Assembly: GCA_015657635.1 (NCBI GenBank)
Contig: JACDQM010000041.1
Location: 1-40,157 of the forward strand
Source: Roseateles sp.
GTDB lineage: Bacteria; Pseudomonadota; Gammaproteobacteria; Burkholderiales; Burkholderiaceae_C
Length of the DNA: 40,157 nt
Direction: 5' to 3'
Both the position numbers and the translations under genes were made by a program. A model generated the notes under the pieces. It saw only the letters and a program-made list of their open reading frames with translations, was not told the origin of the DNA and ran no database searches. Each line of letters opens with the position of its first letter. The stretch's first letter is position 1. Below are positions 34,301 to 40,157 of the stretch, in pieces.

Positions 34301-35338
34301 ATGAATTTCCAGGTCACCGTGCAGCCCAGCGGCCGCCAGTTCGAAGTCGAGCGCGATGAAACCATGCTGGCCGCCGCGATCCGCCAGGGCATCGGTCTGC
34401 CCTATGGCTGCAAGGACGGCGCCTGCGGCTCTTGCAAGAGCAAGCTGCTCGATGGGCGCGTGATCCACGGCGCACACCAGGCCAAGGCACTGAGCGAAGC
34501 CGAAGAAGCAGCCGGCATGGTGCTGACCTGCTGCGCCACGCCGCAGACCGACTGCGTGCTGGAAGCCCGCACGGTGCCGGGTGCTGGCGAGTTCCCGGTG
34601 CTCAAACTGCCCAGCCGCGTGATCAGCATCGAGCGTGCCGCGCCCGACGTGGCCCTGCTGCGCCTGCAGTTGCCGGCCAATCAGAACTTCCAGTTCCGCG
34701 CCGGCCAGTATGTGGAGTTCATCCTGCGCGACGGCGCACGTCGCAGCTACAGCATGGCCAATGCGCCGCATCTGCTTGGCACGCCGCCGGCCATCGAGCT
34801 GCACCTGCGCCACATGCCTGGCGGCAAGTTCACCGACCATGTGTTCGGCGCGATGAAGGAAAAGGACATCCTGCGCATGGAGGGCCCGTTTGGCAGCTTC
34901 TTCCTGCGCGAGGACAGCGACAAGCCCATCGTGCTGCTGGCCAGCGGTACCGGCTTCGCGCCCATCAAAGCCATCATCGAGCAGCTGCAGCACATCGGCT
35001 CCAAGCGCCCCGTCACGCTGTACTGGGGCTGCCGCAGCAAGGCCGATCTGTACTTGCATGACTGGGCGCTGAAAACGGCCGCCGAGATGCCGACGCTGAG
35101 CTACGTCCCCGTTCTGTCGGAGCCCAAGCCTGAGGATGGCTGGAGCGGCCGCAGCGGTTTCGTCCATCAAGCGGTGATGAGTGATCTGCCGGATCTGTCT
35201 GGCCATCAGGTCTATGCCTGCGGCGCGCCCATCATGGTGGAGTCGGCGCAGCGCGACTTTGCAGCCCGCTGCGGCTTGCCGCCTGACGAGTTCTACGCCG
35301 ACGCCTTCACCTCCGAGGCGGACAAGCAGGCCCGCTGA
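34301..35338 (+). CDS. Ferredoxin-type NAD(P)H reductase (AscD-like)
   Basis: A 345-residue protein: N-terminal plant-type [2Fe-2S] domain with YGCKDGACGSCKSKLL and LTCCATP cysteines, an FAD domain with RRSYSMANAP, and an NAD domain with LLASGTGFAPIKAII. Proteins of this make-up are annotated as CDP-6-deoxy-3,4-glucoseen reductase or as oxygenase reductases. The next gene, 12 bp away, is a 2OG-Fe dioxygenase. ATG at 34301; an in-frame ATG at 34211 would put the leader hairpin inside the coding region. Confidence 0.88.
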   Translation: MNFQVTVQPSGRQFEVERDETMLAAAIRQGIGLPYGCKDGACGSCKSKLLDGRVIHGAHQAKALSEAEEAAGMVLTCCATPQTDCVLEARTVPGAGEFPVLKLPSRVISIERAAPDVALLRLQLPANQNFQFRAGQYVEFILRDGARRSYSMANAPHLLGTPPAIELHLRHMPGGKFTDHVFGAMKEKDILRMEGPFGSFFLREDSDKPIVLLASGTGFAPIKAIIEQLQHIGSKRPVTLYWGCRSKADLYLHDWALKTAAEMPTLSYVPVLSEPKPEDGWSGRSGFVHQAVMSDLPDLSGHQVYACGAPIMVESAQRDFAARCGLPPDEFYADAFTSEADKQAR

Positions 35339-35350
35339 GGGATTCACACC

Positions 35351-36082
35351 ATGTTCGAGCCTCCTTACAGCCCGGCCGATCAGCTGGAAGCGCAGCTGCG
35401 CGACACCGGACACACGGTGATTGCGCCGGCCACGGTGCGCCAGGTCTTCGGCCTCACGCAAGAGCAGCTGAAGCAGCTGCAGGTTTTCTGGCGGGATCTG
35501 CCGCCGGATGCCCATCTGCGCGATGGCGGCCGCTACCGCTTCAGGCGCCATGCCAGCTTCATTGCCGAAGGCACCACGCTGCGCCAGGTGCCGCACCGTG
35601 CGCACTGGCAACCGCTGGACTACAACGCGCTGCATGGGGGCATTGAACGCTGGTTTGAGCCGGCCGATCCGCAAGCCGTCGCGCTGCCGGCCTGGCCCAG
35701 CCTGCTGCTGGGTCTGGCGGGCATCGCATCGCGGCTCAAGGGTGAGCAAGCCTGGTTCATCGAGGCGCACCAGTTCCGCATCGACACTACCGACGGCATC
35801 GGCCGCCCGACGCCTGAAGGCGCGCACCGCGACGGTGTGGATCTCGTGGCGGTGTTCCTGGTCGACCGGCAAGGCATCAAGGGCGGCGAGTCGCGCATCT
35901 TCGAAGCACAGGGGCCGCAGGGCCAGCGCTTCACCATGCTGGAGCCCTGGACCCTGCTGCTGCTGGACGACGAACGCATGATCCACGAGACGACGCCGAT
36001 TCAACCCGCCGCAGAGCGCGGCTGGCGCGACACCCTGGTCGTGACCCTCAGGCGCCAGGGTTTTCAGGACCCGCAGCGCTGA
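35351..36082 (+). CDS. 2OG-Fe dioxygenase family protein
   Basis: A 243-residue protein of the 2OG-Fe dioxygenase (BsmA-like) type. Metal ligands HRD (GAHRDGVDLVAV, about residue 158) and a distal His in RMIHETTPI; GWRDTLVVTLRR provides the 2-oxoglutarate-binding Arg region. The family hydroxylates amino acids or related small molecules. It lies 12 bp behind the ferredoxin reductase gene. Confidence 0.82.
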   Translation: MFEPPYSPADQLEAQLRDTGHTVIAPATVRQVFGLTQEQLKQLQVFWRDLPPDAHLRDGGRYRFRRHASFIAEGTTLRQVPHRAHWQPLDYNALHGGIERWFEPADPQAVALPAWPSLLLGLAGIASRLKGEQAWFIEAHQFRIDTTDGIGRPTPEGAHRDGVDLVAVFLVDRQGIKGGESRIFEAQGPQGQRFTMLEPWTLLLLDDERMIHETTPIQPAAERGWRDTLVVTLRRQGFQDPQR

Positions 36083-36163
36083 AGCCGGGCCGGCGATGCC
36101 GCAACGGCATTGCCTCATGCACAACTGCTTCGGCCCTGCAGCTTGCACGGCCCCTACACTGAA

Positions 36164-36265
36164 ATGGTGCGTCGGCCACAAGCCGGCGCATCCAGTGCCC
36201 CAGGCGGCGGATCGCTGTCTGCGGGCTTTTTCTTTGTCGGCATCACGAGTGCAAGCCCACCATGA
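36164..36265 (+). CDS. Possible leader peptide coupled to the amino-acid dehydrogenase
   Basis: A 33-codon ORF whose TGA overlaps the ATG of the next gene (ATGA). It starts three bases after a -10-like TACACT (36155-36160) and contains the run GFFFVGI near its end, coded by the T-rich tail after an imperfect hairpin. The dehydrogenase has no good Shine-Dalgarno, so coupling through this ORF is plausible. Expression is not shown. Confidence 0.35.
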   Translation: MVRRPQAGASSAPGGGSLSAGFFFVGITSASPP

Positions 36266-37380
36266 ACGCGATCAGCCCCGATCTCACACGCGCCCTGTCG
36301 TCCACCGGCAGCGAGGCCGCGCAAGCCCTCCCCTCCTCCCTGTTCGGCCTGCCCGAGCAGCCTGCGCACGAACGCGTGCTGCTGGCGGCCGATCCGCTGA
36401 GCGGTCTGAAGGCCATCATCGCCGTGCACAGCACAGCCCGCGGCCCCGCTTTCGGTGGCTGCCGCCTGTGGACATACGACAGCGAACTGGCCGCGCTCAA
36501 TGACGCGCTGCGCCTGTCGCAAGGCATGAGCCTGAAGAACGCCTTGGCCGATCTGCCTTTCGGCGGCGGCAAGGCCGTCATCATCAAACCCGTTGGCGAC
36601 TTCGACCGTGCGGCACTGTTCGCCGCCTTTGGCCGCGCCGTGCAATCGCTGGCCGGCGCCTACATCACCGCCGAGGACGTGGGCACCACCACGGCCGATA
36701 TGCGCGGCATGCAGGCCGAGACTTCGTATGTGAGCGGCATCCCGCGCGACGGCGCATTCGGCGGCGATCCCAGCCCCAAGACCGCCTATGGCGTCTTCGT
36801 CAGCATCGACGAGGGCGTGCGCCGCGTGCTGGGCCGCAGCTCGCTCGAAGGCGTGCGTGTCGCCATCCAGGGTCTGGGCGCAGTGGGCTGGCATCTGGCC
36901 GAGTACCTGCATGTCGCTGGCGCGGAGTTGCTGGTGGCCGATATCGACAACGCCAAGCTGGCGCGCGCACAGGCTCAGTTCGGTGCCCGCATCGTCGACG
37001 TGCAGCAGATCATCGCCGCCGATGCCGAGGTGCTGGCGCCCTGCGCACTGGGTGCCGCGCTGAACGCCCACAGCGTGCCGCAGATCCGCGCGCGCCTGAT
37101 CGCCGGCGCCGCCAACAACCAGCTGGCCACGGCGGCGGACGGCGATGCGCTGCACGCACGCGGCATCAGCTATCTGCCGGACTATCTGGTCAACGCCGGC
37201 GGCATCATCTCGGTGGCGCGCGAGTACCGCGGCGAAGGCAGCGAGTCCGCGGTGATGGCCGAAGTCGGTCGAATCCGCGAGCGCGTTGCCGAACTGCTGG
37301 ACCGCGTGGCCACGCAAGGCCTGACCCCGGCCCGCGCTGCCGACGAATGGGCGCGCTCCAAGCTGGTGAAGCCGGCTTGA
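36262..37380 (+). CDS. Leucine/valine/phenylalanine-type dehydrogenase
   Basis: A 372-residue Glu/Leu/Phe/Val dehydrogenase. AFGGCRLW and LPFGGGKAVI (catalytic Lys in the substrate domain), AEDVGTTTADM (catalytic Asp), SPKTAYGVF, and an NAD domain with VAIQGLGAVGWHLAEYL. It deaminates branched-chain or aromatic amino acids with NAD. Translation probably depends on the short ORF upstream. Confidence 0.9.
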   Translation: MNAISPDLTRALSSTGSEAAQALPSSLFGLPEQPAHERVLLAADPLSGLKAIIAVHSTARGPAFGGCRLWTYDSELAALNDALRLSQGMSLKNALADLPFGGGKAVIIKPVGDFDRAALFAAFGRAVQSLAGAYITAEDVGTTTADMRGMQAETSYVSGIPRDGAFGGDPSPKTAYGVFVSIDEGVRRVLGRSSLEGVRVAIQGLGAVGWHLAEYLHVAGAELLVADIDNAKLARAQAQFGARIVDVQQIIAADAEVLAPCALGAALNAHSVPQIRARLIAGAANNQLATAADGDALHARGISYLPDYLVNAGGIISVAREYRGEGSESAVMAEVGRIRERVAELLDRVATQGLTPARAADEWARSKLVKPA

Positions 37381-37425
37381 GCTGAAGTGGGGCTTCGACG
37401 CCAGCAGGCCTGCTAGGCTTGCAGC

Positions 37426-38462
37426 ATGAACACCTGCCCCATCTCATCTTCTCGCCCGCGCAGCTTGCTGCGTTCCTCCGCTCGCCGACTGCTGCTTGCA
37501 GGCCTGGCAGCGTCCGGCCTGCTGGCGGGCACAGCCGCACTGGCCCAGGCCACGCGTCCGATCCGCCTGATCGTCCCGTACGCACCCGGCGGCCCACTGG
37601 ATATCGTCGCGCGGGCGCTGGCCGAGCGTGTCAAGGACAACCTGGGCACGGTCGTCGTCGAAAACAAGCCGGGCGCCGGCGGCAACCTGGGCGCGGATCA
37701 AGCGGCCCGCTCGGCACCGGACGGTCAGACCCTGGTGATGGGCGCGGTGGCCACACACGCGATCAACCCCTGGCTGTTCGCCAAGATGCCTTACGACCCG
37801 ATCCGCGACTTCACGCCGATCACGCTGGTCGCGCGCGTGCCCAATGTGCTGGTGATGAATGCCGAGACCGCGCAGAAGCTGGGCATTGCGACCGTCGCCG
37901 ATCTGGTCGCCTATGCCAAGAAGAACCCGGGCAAGCTGAACTACGGCTCGGGCGGCAATGGCAGCGCCGGGCACCTGGCCGGCGAGATGTTCAAGGCCCA
38001 GGCCGGCGTCTTCATGACCCATATCCCCTATGCCGGCGGCAATCCGGCGCAGCTGGCGCTGATCTCGGGCCAGGTCGATCTGAACTTCGACAATCTGGCC
38101 AGCGCTGCGGCCAACATCAAGAGTGGCAAGCTCAAGGCGATTGCCTTGACCTCAGCCAAGCGCAGCGATGCACTGGCCGGCGTGCCCACCATCGCCGAGG
38201 GTGGCGCCAAGCTGGGCCTGGCGAGCTTCGACATCGACACCTGGTTCGGCATCTTCGGGCCGGCCAAGCTGCCGCGCCGATCACGCAAAAGCTCAACGCT
38301 GCCTTTGTCGAAGCGCTGGCCTCGCCTGAAATGCGTGCGCGGATGGCCACCTTGCTGGCAGAGCCGGCGCCGCTGACACCCGAGCAGTTTGGTACCTTCG
38401 TCAAGCGCGAACTCGACAAGTACGAGCGCGTTGTCAAAGCCTCCGGCGCAAAACTTGACTGA
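37426..38462 (+). pseudogene. Bug/TctC-type periplasmic binding protein, frameshifted
   Basis: A tripartite-tricarboxylate (Bug) solute receptor: signal peptide (about residues 20-41, ALAQA cut), then RLIVPYAPGGPLDIVARALA, VVENKPGAGGNLGAD, NYGSGGNGSAGHLAGEMFK and GQVDLNFDNL. The frame breaks near 38271-38277 (CTGCCGCGCCG, where CTGCCGGCGCCG is expected); the true C-terminus (PITQKLNAAFVEAL to ASGAKLD) continues in the next frame to 38462. One missing base explains it. Such genes are very abundant in Burkholderiales. Confidence 0.88.
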
Positions 38463-38469
38463 GCCCGCG

Positions 38470-38493
38470 CACGGGGTCCGGAAGGACCTCGTG
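38470..38493 (+). terminator. Hairpin with GGAA loop behind the Bug gene
   Basis: A 10-bp stem (one G-U pair) CACGGGGTCC-GGAA-GGACCTCGTG starts 7 bp after the stop. There is no U-tract, so it may be a weak terminator or a stabilising 3-prime hairpin. Confidence 0.5.
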
Positions 38494-38525
38494 GCTGGCG
38501 AAGGCCGGGCGGCGATACAAGCCGC

Positions 38526-38756
38526 TTGTCTGAGGGGACCGCCCCGCGTGCTAAGCTGAAGCCTATGTTGACGACCCGGCTCCCCGCAACGCAGACGCTG
38601 CCTCTGGCCGCGCCTGTCTGCTCGCGACGCCGCTGCTCCCGCCGCCCGCCGGCATGAGCAGAGAACTCGTCACATCCGGGCTCCGCTGAGCACCCACCGC
38701 CAGCACCGCAAAGAGCCCCGCCAGCCAAGGCCACGAGTTCAGCTCGTGGCCTTTTT
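38526..38756 (+). promoter_or_regulatory. Leader with promoter, short Arg-rich ORF and terminator before argD
   Basis: Promoter-like TTGTCT-17-TGCTAA (38526-38554), an ORF at 38565-38657, and a strong terminator AAGGCCACGAG-TTCAG-CTCGTGGCCTTTTT (38727-38756) that lies 38 bp before the ATG of the aminotransferase. A terminator inside a leader suggests attenuation. Confidence 0.5.
38565..38657 (+). CDS. Possible arginine-rich leader peptide
   Basis: A 30-codon ORF that begins about ten bases after the -10-like box. Residues 19-27 read CSRRRCSRR: five Arg codons within seven. Given the terminator downstream and the argD-like gene after it, the layout resembles an amino-acid attenuator. GC-rich DNA codes for Arg often, so chance is possible. 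Confidence 0.3.
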   Translation: MLTTRLPATQTLPLAAPVCSRRRCSRRPPA

Positions 38757-38794
38757 CTTTGTCCGCACGAAACCCTTCACAGGAGAACCCGACG

Positions 38795-40003
38795 ATGAAC
38801 GCCTTGAGCAAGACCGAGCTGCAGTCCCTGATGCCCATCACCCAGCGCCCCGCCCAGCTCTTCGTCCGAGGCCAAGGCGACTGGTTGTGGGACGACGCAG
38901 ATCGCCGCTACCTGGACTGGGTGCAGGGCTGGGCCGTGAACGCGCTGGGCCATTGCGCGCCCGAGATCGTGGAGGCCCTGCAGCGTCAGTCGACACGTCT
39001 GCTGCATAGCGGCCCCGGCCTGCACAACGACCAGGCGCCGGCGCTGGCCCGCGCGCTGACGGATGCGAGCGGGCTGGCGCAGGTCTTCTTCACCAACAGC
39101 GGCGCCGATGCCAACGAAGGCATGATCAAGCTCGCCCGCAAGTACGGCCAGCAGCACAAGCTCGGCGCGCACAAGATCATCACCTTCAGCGACAGCTTCC
39201 ACGGCCGCACGCTGGCCACGATGAGCGCCAGCGGCAAGCCCGGCTTTGCCGCGCTCTTCCCGCCCGCGGTGCCAGGTTTTGCCCAGGCGCGCTACAACGA
39301 CCTGGCCAGCACCGAAGCCCTGATCAACGAACAGACTGTGGCCATCATGCTGGAGCTGGTGCAGGGCGAGGCCGGCGTGATCCCGGCCACGCCTGAGTTC
39401 GTGCAGGGCTTGCGCGCGCTGTGCAAGCGGCATCGCCTGCTGCTGCTGATCGACGAGGTGCAGACCGGCATGGGCCGCTGTGGCACGCTGTTCGCGCACC
39501 AGCACTACGGCGTGCAGCCCGATCTGATGAGCCTGGGCAAGGGCCTGGGCGGCGGTGTGCCTATTGGCGCCACGCTCGCCAGCGCCGCCGTCACGGCCTG
39601 CCTGGCACCCGGGGATCTGGGCGGCACCTTCAACGGCAATGCGCTGGTCTGCGCCGTCGGCCAGGCCGTGCTGGCCACGGTCGGCAAGCCCGACTTCCTG
39701 GCACATGTAAGGGATCAGGCCGCGTGGCTGGCAGCCGAGTTGGCTGCGCTGTCACGGCGTCAGTCGCTGGGCGTGTTACGCCACTGCGGCTTGCTGCTGG
39801 CGCTGGATCTGCCGGCCACGCTGACGGCCGAGAGAGTGGTCAACGCGGCCCGCGATGCAGCACTGATGCCTGGCGGCACCGGCCTGCTGATCAACGGCCC
39901 GCGCCCGCACACGTTGCGCCTGATGCCGGCGCTGAACAGCCCGCGCGAGAACCTGCTGCAAGGCCTGGCGCTGCTGGAAGCAGCCATCGTGGCCGCACGC
40001 TGA
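38795..40003 (+). CDS. argD: Acetylornithine-type class III aminotransferase
   Basis: A 402-residue PLP enzyme. VFFTNSGADANEGMIKLARKY, FSDSFHGRTLATMSASG, LLLIDEVQTGMGRCGT and SLGKGLGGGVPIGA (PLP lysine, about 248) are typical of ArgD/acetylornithine transaminases; related omega-aminotransferases cannot be ruled out. ATG at 38795 with AGGAGA upstream. A hairpin GCTGACGG-CGA-CCGTCAGC (39999-40017) overlaps its stop. Converges on livF. Confidence 0.85.
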   Translation: MNALSKTELQSLMPITQRPAQLFVRGQGDWLWDDADRRYLDWVQGWAVNALGHCAPEIVEALQRQSTRLLHSGPGLHNDQAPALARALTDASGLAQVFFTNSGADANEGMIKLARKYGQQHKLGAHKIITFSDSFHGRTLATMSASGKPGFAALFPPAVPGFAQARYNDLASTEALINEQTVAIMLELVQGEAGVIPATPEFVQGLRALCKRHRLLLLIDEVQTGMGRCGTLFAHQHYGVQPDLMSLGKGLGGGVPIGATLASAAVTACLAPGDLGGTFNGNALVCAVGQAVLATVGKPDFLAHVRDQAAWLAAELAALSRRQSLGVLRHCGLLLALDLPATLTAERVVNAARDAALMPGGTGLLINGPRPHTLRLMPALNSPRENLLQGLALLEAAIVAAR

Positions 40004-40020
40004 CGGCGACCGTCAGCCGC

Positions 40021-40157
40021 TCACTCCCCGAGGTAGGCAGCCCTGACCTTGGGGTCGTTGAGCAGCTGCTTGGCGTCGCCGCTCATCGTCACTTCACCGC
40101 TCTCCATCACATAGCCGCGATTGGCCAGGCTCAGTGCGCGTGAGGCGTTCTGCTCCA
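40021..40157 (-). CDS. livF: Branched-chain amino acid ABC transporter ATPase LivF, C-terminal end
   Basis: The last 45 residues of a LivF-type ATPase: ALSLANRGYVMESGEV, then SGDAKQLLNDPKVRAAYLGE, the standard LivF ending. The gene continues beyond the right edge. Its neighbour argD is often near liv genes in Burkholderiales. Confidence 0.9.
   Translation of the reverse strand, partial: EQNASRALSLANRGYVMESGEVTMSGDAKQLLNDPKVRAAYLGE

Noticed and set aside
34283..36181. 632-codon antisense frame across the reductase and dioxygenase genes
   Set aside because: Spans two well-supported genes on the other strand and has no recognisable protein features.
1..40157. CRISPR array
   Set aside because: No regularly spaced direct repeats of 25-40 bp were seen; the only short direct repeats are the two-copy cases listed.

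Overview
The window is high-GC DNA from a betaproteobacterium, most likely a Burkholderiales member of the Rubrivivax/Roseateles/Leptothrix type. This rests on gene content and on the look of the proteins (a Bug/TctC-type binding protein, an AscD-like ferredoxin reductase, a Burkholderiales-style LivF next to an acetylornithine-type aminotransferase). Genus is inference.

Bases 1 to about 15890 look like the distal part of a mobilizable genomic island. From left to right it holds: a small mercury-uptake operon (merR divergent from merT-merP and a GDCCVxC protein, no merA in view); a DUF5990 gene; an IS110-family insertion sequence and an IS3 remnant; a two-gene unit with a DUF4926 protein; a tightly coupled three-gene stbABC/traKLM-like operon; an AlpA-like regulator; a FecI/FecR sigma/anti-sigma pair without a TonB receptor; a mutator-type transposase relic; an XRE regulator; a two-gene Gabija-type anti-phage system (OLD nuclease plus UvrD-like helicase); and a leftward mobilization operon (MobC-like protein, MOBP-type relaxase, small DUF7673-like protein). 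Upstream of the mobilization operon lie an oriT-like nested inverted repeat, two 11-bp direct repeats that look like integrase arm sites, and a 3-prime tRNA-Ser fragment followed by a terminator. I read this as the island end. The intact tRNA-Ser and the integrase would then lie to the left of the window.

From about 15890 to the end the genes are chromosomal: a PAS-GGDEF protein with a degenerate active site but a kept c-di-GMP-binding motif, sbcB, mrcA (PBP1A), an SDR reductase, a FabH-like ketosynthase, guaC, an Old Yellow Enzyme, valS, a degenerate 2-hydroxyacid dehydrogenase, galU, a cysM-nudix-tusA operon, tRNA-Leu(CAA), a rhomboid protease, a second SDR protein, a ferredoxin reductase with a 2OG-Fe dioxygenase, a leucine/valine-type dehydrogenase, a Bug-type binding protein, an argD-like aminotransferase and the end of livF.

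Points of note: cysM carries two single-base deletions in identical 9-bp contexts, and the Bug gene carries another, which suggests systematic assembly errors or young pseudogenes. Several core genes have structured leaders: hairpins before guaC, an arginine-rich short ORF plus terminator before argD, and a coupled short ORF before the amino-acid dehydrogenase.
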